Source: UBA4246 sp045113695
GTDB lineage: Bacteria; Bacillota; Clostridia; Christensenellales; Aristaeellaceae
Reading direction: 5' to 3'
Length of the DNA: 64,000 bases
NCBI GenBank assembly: GCA_045113695.1
Contig: JBGUJG010000093.1
Coordinates: forward strand, 1 to 64,000
The notes below the pieces were generated by a model. It was not told where the DNA came from. It was given only the letters and a program-made list of their open reading frames with translations, and did not search any database. Each line of letters opens with the position of its first letter. Position 1 is the first letter of the stretch. Position numbers and translations under genes: made by a program. Below, piece after piece: positions 35,401 through 45,431 of this stretch.

Positions 35401-36237
35401 TTATTCGCTCAGCGGCTGGATCTTGATCGCTTCAGCCATCAGGGCGTTGAAATCGTCGGCCGTCTTATCCTTCAGGTAACTGTTGATGGCGTCCACCAGG
35501 GCGGTGTTCCCCTTCTGCACGGAGATGCCGATGTTGATTTCTTCCTCGGAAACCTTGAAATCATCCTCGCTGCCGGAGAAGTCCAGGATCATCAGGTCGG
35601 GGTAGGCGATCAGGGCGCCCTGCGCGGTGGGCATATCGGTGCAGACAAAGTCAACCGTGCCGGACGCTACGGCCATCAGCATCGCGGGCGCGGACTCCGC
35701 GGGCATGCCGATATTGGCGTTGGGGATCTGGGGCAGGCAGGAATCATACCAGATGGTGCCGCTCTGGCTGGTGCAGCTGCCGCCGGCCAGGTCGGAAATG
35801 CCCTTGGCGCCGGCAAACTTGCTGTCCTTCTTGACCAGGCAGACGATGCTGGCGTAAAGATACGGGCCCGCGAAATCAACGGCTTCCATCCGGTCGGAGG
35901 TCATGCTCTGGCCGGCGATGACGGCGTCGCAGATACCGCTCTGGACCGCCGGGATCAGGGAATCCCAGTCCAGCTGCATGATCTCAAGCTTCCAGCCATT
36001 GGCCTGGCAGATCGCCTTGGCGGTCATCACGTCGTAGCCGTTGGCATACAGCAGGGAATCCTTGATCGGGACCGCGTCGTTTGAATCGTCGGGCTGGGCC
36101 CAGTTATAGGGAGCGTAAGCGCATTCCATGGCGACGGTGAGCACGCCGTCTTCCAGGCCGGGGATGGCCCCTTCGGCATACGCGCAGGAAACGAAGAGCA
36201 GCATCAGCATCATACACAGGGCAGTCAGTTTCTTCAT
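35401..36237 (-). CDS. Amino-acid ABC transporter substrate-binding protein (family 3)
   Basis: 278 residues with a Sec signal peptide (MKKLTALCMMLMLLFVSCAYAEG); the Cys near the cleavage site (VSC) could be a lipobox, making it a lipoprotein. The family 3 pattern is visible: LTVAMECAYAPYNWAQ, GYDVMTAKAICQANGWKLE, QSGICDAVIAGQSMTSDRMEAVDFAGPY, and a late GISVQKGN. First gene of the importer, normally the most expressed. AGGAGG lies 8 nt upstream of ATG; a short GATGG hairpin with T6 (about 36252-36270) lies before it, an attenuator-like arrangement of unknown effect. Confidence 0.94.
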   Translation of the reverse strand: MKKLTALCMMLMLLFVSCAYAEGAIPGLEDGVLTVAMECAYAPYNWAQPDDSNDAVPIKDSLLYANGYDVMTAKAICQANGWKLEIMQLDWDSLIPAVQSGICDAVIAGQSMTSDRMEAVDFAGPYLYASIVCLVKKDSKFAGAKGISDLAGGSCTSQSGTIWYDSCLPQIPNANIGMPAESAPAMLMAVASGTVDFVCTDMPTAQGALIAYPDLMILDFSGSEDDFKVSEEEINIGISVQKGNTALVDAINSYLKDKTADDFNALMAEAIKIQPLSE

Positions 36238-36342
36238 GGTTTTTACCTCCTAAAAAAGCCATCCTTGATGGTCTGTGCAGTCAGTATATCATGAATCACG
36301 CGCTGCGCGTTGTTTTTTCTCTGTTTTGACGCATGACGGGCT

Positions 36343-37470
36343 TTAAAAGTTTCTGCTCATGTCGTACCGCTCATAGAATTCCCTGCGGAAGTCCAGGAAG
36401 CGGTCATGGGCGATGGCGTCGCGGATCTGTTCCATCAGGCGGATCAGGTACCTCAGGTTGTGGATGGTGGCCAGGCGCGCCCCGGTGATCTCGCCGACCT
36501 TCAGCAGGTGGCGGACGTAGGCGCGGGTGTGGTTTTGGCAGGTATAGCAGTCGCAGTCGTCCTGGATGGGGGTGAAGTCCTCGGCGTAATTCGCGTTGCG
36601 GATCACCATGCGGCCGTTTTTGGTCAGCACGGTGCCGTTCCGGGCCACACGGGTGGCCAGCACGCAGTCGAACATGTCGACCCCGCGCAGGACGCCCTCC
36701 ACCAGGCAGTCCGGCGTGCCGACGCCCATCAGGTACCGGGGCTTGTCCGCCGGCATATAGGGCATGAAGGCGTCCAGCATTTCGTACATGACGGGCTTGG
36801 GTTCGCCGACGGACAAGCCGCCGATCCCGTAGCCGATCATGTCCATATCCGCCAGGGTCTTGGCGCTCTCAATCCGCAGGTCCTTATCAAAAGCGCCCTG
36901 CACGATGCCGAAAAGGGCCTGGTCCGGCCGGCTGTGGTGGGCCTGGCACCGCTTGGCCCAGCGGTGGGTGCGCTCCATGGCGTCCCGGGCGTCCTCTTTT
37001 GTGCAGGGGTAGGCGGAGCAGATGTCAAAGGCCATCGCAATGTCGCTGCCCAGGGATTCCTGAATGTCCATCGCGATCTCGGGGGAGATGAACTGGCTGC
37101 TGCCGTCCAGATGGCTGCGGAAAGCGGCTCCCTGCTCCGTGATCTTGCGCAGGCCCGCCAGGGAAAACACCTGGAAGCCGCCGCTGTCGGTGAGGATCGG
37201 CCTGTCCCAGTTCATGAAGGAATGAAGGCCCCCTGCCTTTTCGATCAGCTTTTCGCCCGGCCGCAGGTGCAGGTGGTAGGTATTGGCCAGGATGATCCGC
37301 GCATCGATCTCCCTGAGTTCCCGGCTGGTCATGGCCTTGACCGTCGCCTGGGTGCCGACCGGCATGTAGATCGGGGTCGGGATATCCCCGTGCGGGGTAT
37401 GGAAAACCCCCAGCCGCGCGCCGGACTGCGCGCAGGTGTGGATCAGTTCGTAGGAAAAATACTGGCTCAT
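36343..37470 (-). CDS. tgt: Queuine tRNA-ribosyltransferase
   Basis: 375 residues. It exchanges guanine 34 of tRNAs with GUN anticodons for preQ1. Catalytic Asp motifs are DSGGFQVFSL and MFDCVLATRVARNG; the zinc site CDCYTCQNHTRAYVRHLL (Cys3-His) is complete. MPVGTQATVKAMT and YGIGGLSVGEP are bacterial Tgt signatures. The start follows AAGGAG. It is 14 bp downstream of a pseudouridine synthase gene, a pair of RNA-modification genes. No queA or queuosine transporter is in the window. Confidence 0.97.
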   Translation of the reverse strand: MSQYFSYELIHTCAQSGARLGVFHTPHGDIPTPIYMPVGTQATVKAMTSRELREIDARIILANTYHLHLRPGEKLIEKAGGLHSFMNWDRPILTDSGGFQVFSLAGLRKITEQGAAFRSHLDGSSQFISPEIAMDIQESLGSDIAMAFDICSAYPCTKEDARDAMERTHRWAKRCQAHHSRPDQALFGIVQGAFDKDLRIESAKTLADMDMIGYGIGGLSVGEPKPVMYEMLDAFMPYMPADKPRYLMGVGTPDCLVEGVLRGVDMFDCVLATRVARNGTVLTKNGRMVIRNANYAEDFTPIQDDCDCYTCQNHTRAYVRHLLKVGEITGARLATIHNLRYLIRLMEQIRDAIAHDRFLDFRREFYERYDMSRNF

Positions 37471-37484
37471 AAAACTCCTTCAGA

Positions 37485-38192
37485 TCACATCGGCCACTTG
37501 CGCAGAAGCCCTTCCAAATCTCCCGTGAAGCCTTCCCACTGGGCGCCCTCGGGCACCGGGGCCAGGAAGGTCATCTTCTGATGGGTCGTGGGGTGCTCAA
37601 AGGACAGGCGCATCCCGTACAGGGCGATCTGCTCGCTGCCCTTGCCGTTTCCGTAGCGGTGGTCGCCGACCAGGGGATGGCCGGCGTGGGCCATCTGGGC
37701 GCGGATCTGGTGGGCGCGTCCGGTTTCCAGGCGGATGGCGCAGAGACTCCTGCCGTTTTTGACGGCCACGGCCATCCCGTTCAGGATGGCCGGCTTGCCC
37801 TGCAGGCGCAGATGGTCAGGGAGCACCGTAACCAGGTTCCTGGCCTCGTCCTTTTTGAGGTAATTGACCAGGCGGAAGCGGGGCTCAGCCTGCCCTTCGC
37901 AGACGCAGACGTACTCCCGGCACAGGGTGTGCTCCCGCACCTGGGCGGACAGGCGCTCGGCGGCCTTGCTCGTCCGGGCGAACACCAGCAGCCCGCCCAC
38001 CGGACGGTCCATCCGGTGCACCAGGCCGATGTACGCCTTCCCGGGCTTTTCGTATTTGACCTCCACATAGCGCCGCACCTGGGAAAGCAAATCCGGATCC
38101 CCGGTGGCGTCCCCCTGGGTCAGGAGGTTTTCGGGCTTGACAACGACCAGAAGGTGGTTGTCTTCATACAATACGTTGATTTCTTTGTCCAT
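37485..38192 (-). CDS. RluA family pseudouridine synthase
   Basis: 235 residues. The catalytic Asp62 is in HRMDRPVGGLLVFART, a slight variant (HRMDR) of the usual HRLDR, and LETGRAHQIRAQMAHAGHP is the second family motif. There is no N-terminal S4 domain, as in single-domain RluA proteins. It converts uridine to pseudouridine in rRNA or tRNA; the target is not predictable. The stop is 14 bp before tgt. Divergence from the giant gene is absent: both are on the minus strand, 36 bp apart. Confidence 0.94.
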   Translation of the reverse strand: MDKEINVLYEDNHLLVVVKPENLLTQGDATGDPDLLSQVRRYVEVKYEKPGKAYIGLVHRMDRPVGGLLVFARTSKAAERLSAQVREHTLCREYVCVCEGQAEPRFRLVNYLKKDEARNLVTVLPDHLRLQGKPAILNGMAVAVKNGRSLCAIRLETGRAHQIRAQMAHAGHPLVGDHRYGNGKGSEQIALYGMRLSFEHPTTHQKMTFLAPVPEGAQWEGFTGDLEGLLRKWPM

Positions 38193-38228
38193 AGATGATC
38201 CTTCTTACTATTGTATTTGTCCATAAGC

Positions 38229-41200
38229 TCAGTTGGAAGATTGTTCTGCGACAATCTGCACAGTCTGCCAAGCTGTCCATTCGGACCAGGCTCCATTTCG
38301 ATATACGGCAAACTGATAAAACCAGGTTTGTCCGGCAGTGGTGCGTTTCTGTTGCCATTGGGTTGTGGCTTCTGTGACCGTGACGGTTTCCGTGGATATA
38401 TCATTGGTGTAACCGTCCCGACAGTACCGGATTGCCAGTTTTTCAGCGTCCGATGTGGAGATGCTGAAACTGACATATGAACCGGCAAGGCTTTCTGATG
38501 GTGAATTCAGTATTTCTGGGGCTGTGGACAGAGTGGATGGGAGGACAATGACGGTTTTATTCGGCGAAGAAATCCATTGATAATTAATATATGCTGAAAC
38601 ACGAACAGAATAAGTTCCTGGTGTCAGCGTATAGCCATCAACAGTGACACTATCTACATAACTTGTATAATAATCAAATATTCTATTGCTATTTTCATTG
38701 TATATAGATATCTCATAATAATTATTAGAGTTGGAAATTTCTGTGAAGGCGATGGATAAATTTTCTCCCTGATGAATCGTGTTATTTACGGATACAATAG
38801 GAGGCTCAATCTCTGGATTCTTTTCAACAGTAATGAGAATCGGATCAGACCAGGCGGTCCAATATCCATTTTTCAGGCCTGCGAATTGATAGCGTTGTTC
38901 TCCTTCATTATTGGTAGAAGAAGCAAACCTTGTTATGTTATTGATCACATTAATGCTGTAACTGCTGTTTTGATTAATTCGGTAACGCAAGGCAGAAAGA
39001 CCAGTAGTATCAAGGGTGAAAGTAAATGTTTCTCCAGCTTTGACCGTTGTTTTATCTGTAGTTATTGTGCCCATTTCGTTTTTGGTTCCAATAATTGTGA
39101 AAACTTTTTCTGATGTATTTGAGCGATAGCCATTAGCGTAAGCTGTGACGGAATAGCGATAGGTTCCTGGTTCAATGTTGTAGCCGTAGATAGAATAAGT
39201 GCTGTTTACATTTTTGCTACCGCTGTAAATATTTATATCGGAAGTATTTTCATATACTCTCCATTCATAGGATTCTGCATTTTCTACAGCGTCAAAACGC
39301 AGTACAATATTTTCACCGGCTTGGTATGAATCTTTGATTTTTATTGTTGGCTGAGATAATTGTTCCAGGTCTTCAATAGCATAAGTCAGTGTTTTCCAAG
39401 CGGACCAGCGATTGTTTTTATAGACAGCAACTTGGAGAGTGAGAGTGCCATTTCTTGCCCACTCAGATGGTGTGTATGACCATTCTGTTTGATTTGATGT
39501 AACAGTTGAATTTATAGTATTAGAACTGGAACTAGCGTTCCCAACAGCTCGATAACTGATTCTGGCTAAATCAGCTCCTTCAGTGTCAATCACAAAGGTT
39601 GCTTCTGAATTAATGCGAACGACATCTTCCTTCAGCATGACTTCAGGAGCTTCAAGCCATTCACCAGAAACCTTAAAAGTCTTTGTAGCAGCGGTCGAAG
39701 TTTTATACTCAGAAGCGGATGCGGTTACAGTTACCCGATAACTGGCAAGAGTCATCAGATAGCCAGGTACAGTTACGGATAAAGCATCAGAAGAGTTAAT
39801 AGTAGTGCTGTAAATACGATCATTTCCATAGACTCGATTGATTTCAACATAATATGATTCTGCATTTTCCACTTCAGAGAGTTGGATGGTCACATCTTCG
39901 CCGGCACTGAACGTTTCATTGACTGTAATGCCAGATGAAGCCAACTGCTCGCGTGCCAGAATGGTCCAAGTCAACGGTTCGGACCAGGCGGACCAGGTAT
40001 CGTTAGCGGTAGTGCAGGCGGAAATCTGAACAGTTTTGCCAGGGTAAGACCAGATGTTGAATTTTTTGACATTTGCACTAGTTGTATTCATGCTGTAATT
40101 ATTTGTATAAGAATCTATGAGGTTGCCATCTTCGTTAAAATAATCGAACGAAACCAGAATACCTTCGGCATTATTTGAAGCAATAGTAATTGAAACCGAT
40201 TCACCTTCATAGACTTTTTCCTGTTCAGAGGTAAGAACAGGAGCAGTTGGCAATATTCCGGTAACCTTAAATGTTGTTTCAGACGTGTTACTTCGGAAAC
40301 CATCGCCATAAGCGGTTACTATGAATCGGTAGTTAGCTGGTGAAAGCAAATAGCCATTAACATCAAGATACGTATTGATACTATACCGTTCATAAGATAT
40401 TTGCTCATCTCCTCTGTATAGATAATAATCGTATCTTGTGGCATGTTCTACGGGATCAAAAGAGAAGGTAGCGTTCTTTCCGGCTGGATATGCACTGTCA
40501 ATATGTATGATAGGTTCTGAGAGTTGTTCCAGATCTTCAATCGTGTAAGAAAGTGTTTTCCAAGCGGACCAGTGATTGTTTTTATGGACAGCGACTTGTA
40601 GAGTGAGGGTTCCATTTCTGGTATATTCAGAAGGTGTGTAAGACCATTCAGTTTGAGAGGATGCAGCAGTTAAGTTGCGAGTACTAGAATTATACAAATT
40701 ACCATCTTGCATGATTGCTGAATAACTGATCCTTGTCAAATCCGCCCCTTCGGTGTCAATCACAAAGGTTGCTTTTGAATTAATGCGAACGACATCTTCC
40801 TGCAGCGTAACTTCCGGAGCTTCAGGCCATTCACCGGAAACCTTAAAAGTCTTCGTAGCAGCAGCCGAAGTTTTATACTCAGAAGCAGACGCGGTTACTG
40901 TTACCCGATAACTGGCAAGAGTCATCAGATAGCCAGGCACATTTACAGATAAAGCATCTGAAGATTGGATGGTAGAACTGTATATACGATCATTTCCATA
41001 AACTCGATTGATTTCAACATAATACGATTCTGCGTGTTCCACTTCAGAGAGTTGGATGGTTACATCTTCGCCGGCACTGAACGTTTCATTTACTATAATG
41101 GCTGGTGAAGCTAACTGCTCACGTGCCAGAATTGTCCAAGTCAACGGTTCGGACCAGGCAGACCAGGTATCGTTAGAGGTAGTGCAGGCGGAGATCTGAA

Positions 41201-44200
41201 CAGTTTTGCCGGGATAAGACCAGATGCTGAGCGTTTTGATATTTGGACCGGCTGCGGTCATGCTGTAATTATTTATATAATCATTGTAGAAACTGCCGTC
41301 AGCATTATAATACCTGAACCATACGCGAACACCTTCGGCGTTGGCTGAAGTAATTGCAATGGACACAGATTCACCTTCATAAACTTTTTCCTGGTCAGAG
41401 GTGAGGACAGGAGCGCTTGGCAATATCCCGGTAACCTTAAACGTTGCTTCAGACGTGTTACTACGGAAACCATCGCCATAAGCGGTTACTATGAATCGGT
41501 AGTCAGCTGGTGAAAGCAAATAGCCATTAACATCAAGATACGTATTGACACTGTGCCATTCAGAAGATATCTGATCATCTCCTCTGTATAGATAATAATC
41601 GTATCTTGTGGCATGTTCTACAGCATCAAAAGATAAAGTTGCATTCCTTCCAGCAGGATATTCGTTATCAATATGTATGATGGGTTGTGCAAGCTGTTCC
41701 AGATCTTCAATCGTGTAAGAAAGAGTTTTCCAAGCAGACCAGCGGTTATTTTTGTGAACAGCGACTTGTAGAGTGAGGGTTCCATTTCTGGTATATTCAG
41801 AAGGTGAGTAAGTCCATTCGGTCTGAGATGACGTTACACTATAATTGTAAGTATAAGAATCATAATAGTCACCAGTTTCAGTGTATACTTGATAATTAAT
41901 TCTAGCTAAATCGGCTTCTTCGGTGTCAATCAAAAAGGTTGCTTTTGAATTAATGCGAACGACATTTTCCTTCAGCGTGACTTCCGGAGCTTCAGGCCAT
42001 TCGCCGGAAACTTTAAAAGTCTTTGTAGCAGCAGCTGAAGTTTTATACTCAGAAGCGGACGCGGTTACTGTTACCCGATAACTGGCAAGAGTCATCAGAT
42101 GGCCAGGAACGGTTACGGATAAAGCATCTGAAGATTGAATGGTAGTGCTGTATATACGATCGTTTCCATAAACTCGATTGATTTTAACATTATACGATTC
42201 TGCATTTTCCACTTCAGAGAGTTGGATGATTACATCCTCACCGGCATTGAACGTTTCATTGACTGTAATGGCGGGTGAAGCCAACTGCTCGCGCGGCAAT
42301 ATTGTCCATATCAGCGGTTCGGACCAGGCAGACCAGGTATCGTTAGCGGTAGTGCAGGCGGAGATTTGAACAGTTTTGCCGGGATAGGAGCTGATATTGA
42401 AAGATTTCATGTCTATGCCAGTAGAAGACAGACTGTAGTTGTCGGTATAACCTGCGTAAATACTACCATCTTCGCCATAATACAATACTGAGATCATAGC
42501 ACCTTCAGCGTTATCTGAAGAAATAACAATCGATACCGATTTTCCTTCATATACTTTTTCCTGTTCTGAGGTTAGAATAGGGGCACTCGGCATTGTTCCG
42601 GCAACAGTAAACATTTCTTCCGATGAACTATTACGGAAGCCATCTCCATAAGCAGTGACGACAAAACGATAATTGCCGGGAAGCAGATCATATCCATTGA
42701 TGTCCAAGTATTGCTCGGTTGAATTAGTTTTCTGGGCAATTCTTGTTTCGTCCCGATACAATTCAATTGTATATTTTGAAGCATGTTCTACGGCATCAAA
42801 TGAGAAAGTGGTATTTTTACCAGGCACATATTCTGTATTCGTATGGATGACGGGGGAAGCAAGCTGTTCTATGTCTTCGACGTTGTAGATCAGAGTCTTC
42901 TTGGCTGACCAGCGGTCATTTTTATGGATAGAGAACTGCAGGGTCAGTTTTTTATTTGCGTATCTTTCAGCAGGACGAATAGTCCATTCAGTTTTGTCAT
43001 TGACTGTACTGACTGTGTCAGTTTGTTCCGCATAACCGTCATATTGCCATGTGATCACGATCTGATCTGCTTCTTTTGTATCTATGACAAATATGGCAGA
43101 ACTATTGATTCGTACCGTCTCCTGGGCTGGAGTTACTTCAGGAGCCTCAAGCCATTCTCCAGTGACAGTAAACGGGTAGAATTCATAGCTTTGTCTGTGA
43201 TAATAATCAGATCCATATCTGTTATATGTATTAACACGCAGCTCATAATCTCCTGCGCTTAGCAGATATCCAGGAATATAGTATACGCCGCTTTCGAACC
43301 CGTCTTCCAGAGAAAAAGTAATTGAAAACAGGCTATTTCCTGATGAGTATAGTTCATATGTGTAATGAGTAGCGTTCTCAACCCAATCGCAAAGAATTAA
43401 AACATCCTGTCCAGCTAAAATTTGAGAAGGAAAAACAATATCCGGTGTGCCCAAAGGTTCATCCGGGATAATGGCGATAGTAGCTGTCATTGGCTGACAC
43501 CACAGTCCATTCACCTTAGGAGAATAGGTTATTATAACTGATCCGCCTTCTCGCAGTTCTGCATAATCAGTCCAAATAAACATGCTATTATACATAACAC
43601 CCATATCATAGGAATCAACCACAGTGTTATGTACATCAATGTATTTAATTGCTGCAAAACATCTTTCATAATCAGAGAATGTCAGATCAATGTCATCACC
43701 AGCTAATATACTATTCGGAAATTCAATCGCATCAGCAACTGGCTTACTGCCAGTGATGCTAAGATTGTATTCAACAGGAGTGAGGGACTTGAAAGTGTCT
43801 GTAACAGTATAAACAGTGAGTTTGTAGTCACCAGTTTCTAATTCATAACCTTCCCATGTGAGTTGACCACTGCTTTGCGTCAAGGCGCGATAGAGCTTTG
43901 ATTGGTCACTGTTTTTGATTAGATAGACACCATGCCGGACTGTATTTGAAGCACCTATAATAGAAATAGTTAAGTCTTCTCCTGCTTGAATCGTAGAGGA
44001 TAAAACTACTTGTGTGGGGGTATTTGGGTCACTTTTTATATATCCTCTTATTAATGCCCATTCATAAGCCCAGCTTCCCTCAGGAGCAGTAATGGACATA
44101 TTATCACAGTTGCGAAAAGCGTCTGTCCCGATGAATTCCAGGGTGGAAGGAAGTGTCAAATGAGTTAGGCTGGTGCCAGCAAATGCGCGCCTTCCAATGG

Positions 44201-44390
44201 AAACAACTCCTTCCGGAATGATAACGGTGTCCAAAGAAGCGTCATTCATAAAGGCTTCTTCTTCAATCTCAGTTAAACCGGCAGGAAGTGTCATTGTGCC
44301 CGCCAAAGCAATGCAGGAAAAAAGAAGCATCAAAGCAATGACAGCAATAAAGATGGTGCTTTTCATAATACGAAGTGCTGCAATCTTCAT
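38229..44390 (-). CDS. Giant secreted repeat protein with LRR head
   Basis: 2053 residues from the ATG at 44390 (GAGG 10 nt upstream); the frame opens further back but a signal-like segment (about 10-30, IFIAVIALMLLFSCIALAG) starts just after this ATG. A BspA-type leucine-rich segment follows (about 32-115), then Ig/FN3-like beta modules of about 90-100 residues to the end. Four module types repeat in order as a super-unit (NRWSAWKTLSYTIEDLEQL; YPAGKNATFSFDAVEHA; EQEKVYEGESVSI; NETFSAGEDVTIQLSEVE). No sortase motif or membrane anchor. The gene is much more AT-rich than its neighbours. Likely a surface or secreted adhesin/scaffold. Confidence 0.88.
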   Translation of the reverse strand: MKIAALRIMKSTIFIAVIALMLLFSCIALAGTMTLPAGLTEIEEEAFMNDASLDTVIIPEGVVSIGRRAFAGTSLTHLTLPSTLEFIGTDAFRNCDNMSITAPEGSWAYEWALIRGYIKSDPNTPTQVVLSSTIQAGEDLTISIIGASNTVRHGVYLIKNSDQSKLYRALTQSSGQLTWEGYELETGDYKLTVYTVTDTFKSLTPVEYNLSITGSKPVADAIEFPNSILAGDDIDLTFSDYERCFAAIKYIDVHNTVVDSYDMGVMYNSMFIWTDYAELREGGSVIITYSPKVNGLWCQPMTATIAIIPDEPLGTPDIVFPSQILAGQDVLILCDWVENATHYTYELYSSGNSLFSITFSLEDGFESGVYYIPGYLLSAGDYELRVNTYNRYGSDYYHRQSYEFYPFTVTGEWLEAPEVTPAQETVRINSSAIFVIDTKEADQIVITWQYDGYAEQTDTVSTVNDKTEWTIRPAERYANKKLTLQFSIHKNDRWSAKKTLIYNVEDIEQLASPVIHTNTEYVPGKNTTFSFDAVEHASKYTIELYRDETRIAQKTNSTEQYLDINGYDLLPGNYRFVVTAYGDGFRNSSSEEMFTVAGTMPSAPILTSEQEKVYEGKSVSIVISSDNAEGAMISVLYYGEDGSIYAGYTDNYSLSSTGIDMKSFNISSYPGKTVQISACTTANDTWSAWSEPLIWTILPREQLASPAITVNETFNAGEDVIIQLSEVENAESYNVKINRVYGNDRIYSTTIQSSDALSVTVPGHLMTLASYRVTVTASASEYKTSAAATKTFKVSGEWPEAPEVTLKENVVRINSKATFLIDTEEADLARINYQVYTETGDYYDSYTYNYSVTSSQTEWTYSPSEYTRNGTLTLQVAVHKNNRWSAWKTLSYTIEDLEQLAQPIIHIDNEYPAGRNATLSFDAVEHATRYDYYLYRGDDQISSEWHSVNTYLDVNGYLLSPADYRFIVTAYGDGFRSNTSEATFKVTGILPSAPVLTSDQEKVYEGESVSIAITSANAEGVRVWFRYYNADGSFYNDYINNYSMTAAGPNIKTLSIWSYPGKTVQISACTTSNDTWSAWSEPLTWTILAREQLASPAIIVNETFSAGEDVTIQLSEVEHAESYYVEINRVYGNDRIYSSTIQSSDALSVNVPGYLMTLASYRVTVTASASEYKTSAAATKTFKVSGEWPEAPEVTLQEDVVRINSKATFVIDTEGADLTRISYSAIMQDGNLYNSSTRNLTAASSQTEWSYTPSEYTRNGTLTLQVAVHKNNHWSAWKTLSYTIEDLEQLSEPIIHIDSAYPAGKNATFSFDPVEHATRYDYYLYRGDEQISYERYSINTYLDVNGYLLSPANYRFIVTAYGDGFRSNTSETTFKVTGILPTAPVLTSEQEKVYEGESVSITIASNNAEGILVSFDYFNEDGNLIDSYTNNYSMNTTSANVKKFNIWSYPGKTVQISACTTANDTWSAWSEPLTWTILAREQLASSGITVNETFSAGEDVTIQLSEVENAESYYVEINRVYGNDRIYSTTINSSDALSVTVPGYLMTLASYRVTVTASASEYKTSTAATKTFKVSGEWLEAPEVMLKEDVVRINSEATFVIDTEGADLARISYRAVGNASSSSNTINSTVTSNQTEWSYTPSEWARNGTLTLQVAVYKNNRWSAWKTLTYAIEDLEQLSQPTIKIKDSYQAGENIVLRFDAVENAESYEWRVYENTSDINIYSGSKNVNSTYSIYGYNIEPGTYRYSVTAYANGYRSNTSEKVFTIIGTKNEMGTITTDKTTVKAGETFTFTLDTTGLSALRYRINQNSSYSINVINNITRFASSTNNEGEQRYQFAGLKNGYWTAWSDPILITVEKNPEIEPPIVSVNNTIHQGENLSIAFTEISNSNNYYEISIYNENSNRIFDYYTSYVDSVTVDGYTLTPGTYSVRVSAYINYQWISSPNKTVIVLPSTLSTAPEILNSPSESLAGSYVSFSISTSDAEKLAIRYCRDGYTNDISTETVTVTEATTQWQQKRTTAGQTWFYQFAVYRNGAWSEWTAWQTVQIVAEQSSN
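39657..43157 (-). repeat. Tandem 1.16-1.17 kb super-repeat inside the giant gene
   Basis: The same CCATTC-centred segment (Gly-Glu-Trp in translation) recurs at 43152, 41997, 40827 and 39657, giving periods of 1155, 1170 and 1170 bp, all multiples of three (385 and 390 codons). Copies are nearly identical over long runs of DNA, suggesting recent tandem duplication. After the fourth start the units diverge. Confidence 0.88.
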
Positions 44391-44502
44391 ATAATCATAG
44401 CCTCGGTGTCCCATTGCGTCATGGCATTTGGGGCGGCAGGCATCCTCCTTTTCGGTTATTCGGAGACTGATAAAACGACCATACTGGAATAACGCAGAAT
44501 AG

Positions 44503-44532
44503 TTACGCATTATGCATTATGCATTACGCATT
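44503..44532 (-). repeat. GCATTA-family short repeat at a stop codon
   Basis: Four GCATTA/CGCATTA-type units in a row. On the minus strand it reads GCGTAATGCATAATGCATAA, and the TAA at 44526-44524 is the stop of the methyltransferase gene. Same motif as the element at 48681-48795. Confidence 0.7.
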
Positions 44533-45390
44533 GTTTTCCCACCGTCCGGTCGCCCCGCACGGCAGGACCCCGCCGGAGCGGACGGGCAGGCAGACCTCCT
44601 GGGCATCGATCCGGCCGCCGAAGCGGGAGCGGACCGTTTTTTCCAGGATGTTGGACAGCACGGCGGGCTGCAGGCCGGTGGTGTAGCTGTTGATAAAGAA
44701 AAACAGGGGACGGTCGGACAGGAGCCCGGAGCAGGCGTACACCAGCGGGTACAGCTCGTTTTCGAGTTTCCAGATTTCGCCCGACGGGCCGCGGCCGTAG
44801 CTGGGCGGGTCCATCAGGACCGCGTCGTAGCGGCTGCCCCGGCGGTGCTCCCGCTGGACAAAGGCGTTGGCGTCCTCCACGATGAAGCGGAAGCGGTCTT
44901 CCGGCAGTCTGCACAGCTCTCGGTTGCGTTTGGCCCACTGCACCATGCCCTTGGCCGCGTCCACATGGGTGACGTGGGCGCCGGAGGCGGCGCAGGCAAC
45001 TGTCGCCCCGCCGGTGTAGCCGAACAGGTTCAGCACCCGGACAGGGCTGTGCCGGTTTTCGATCAGCGTCCGCATCCGGTCCCAGTTGACGGCCTGTTCC
45101 GGAAACAGGCCCGTGTGCTTGAAGCCGGTCGGGCGGACATAAAAAGACAGATCGCGGTAGGCGACCGTCCATTCTTCCGGCAGGGGACGGCGGAAGGCCC
45201 ACGCCCCGCCGCCCCGTTCGGAGCGGCTGTAATGGGCGTGGGCTTCCTGCCATTCGGCTTTGGGCAGGGCGGGAGGCCAGATGGTCTGCGGGTCAGGCCG
45301 GGCCAGGACATAGCTGCCCCAGCGCTCCAGCTTTTCCCCGTTTCCGGTATCCAGGACCTCAAAGTCCTGCCATTGAGAGGCGATAAACAC
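44524..45390 (-). CDS. Class I SAM-dependent methyltransferase, RlmI/RlmK-like
   Basis: 288 residues. The SAM-binding motif is VLNLFGYTGGATVACAASG and the catalytic region is DAVLMDPPSYGRGPSGEIWKLE, the DPPSYGRG form seen in 23S rRNA methyltransferases such as RlmI and the RlmKL C-terminal part. The N-terminus lacks a clear PUA domain and has LARPDPQTIWPP. It probably methylates a base of 23S rRNA; the position is not known. The stop codon is provided by the GCATTA repeat. It is 41 bp downstream of ileS on the same strand. Confidence 0.9.
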   Translation of the reverse strand: MFIASQWQDFEVLDTGNGEKLERWGSYVLARPDPQTIWPPALPKAEWQEAHAHYSRSERGGGAWAFRRPLPEEWTVAYRDLSFYVRPTGFKHTGLFPEQAVNWDRMRTLIENRHSPVRVLNLFGYTGGATVACAASGAHVTHVDAAKGMVQWAKRNRELCRLPEDRFRFIVEDANAFVQREHRRGSRYDAVLMDPPSYGRGPSGEIWKLENELYPLVYACSGLLSDRPLFFFINSYTTGLQPAVLSNILEKTVRSRFGGRIDAQEVCLPVRSGGVLPCGATGRWENNA

Positions 45391-45431
45391 GGAATACTCC
45401 TTGCTTTGGTTTTTTGACCGGGAAGACGCGG

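Noticed and set aside
39657..43157. CRISPR-like or satellite array
   Set aside because: The 1.16-1.17 kb repeats are in-frame protein modules with multiples of three, not short repeats with unique spacers.
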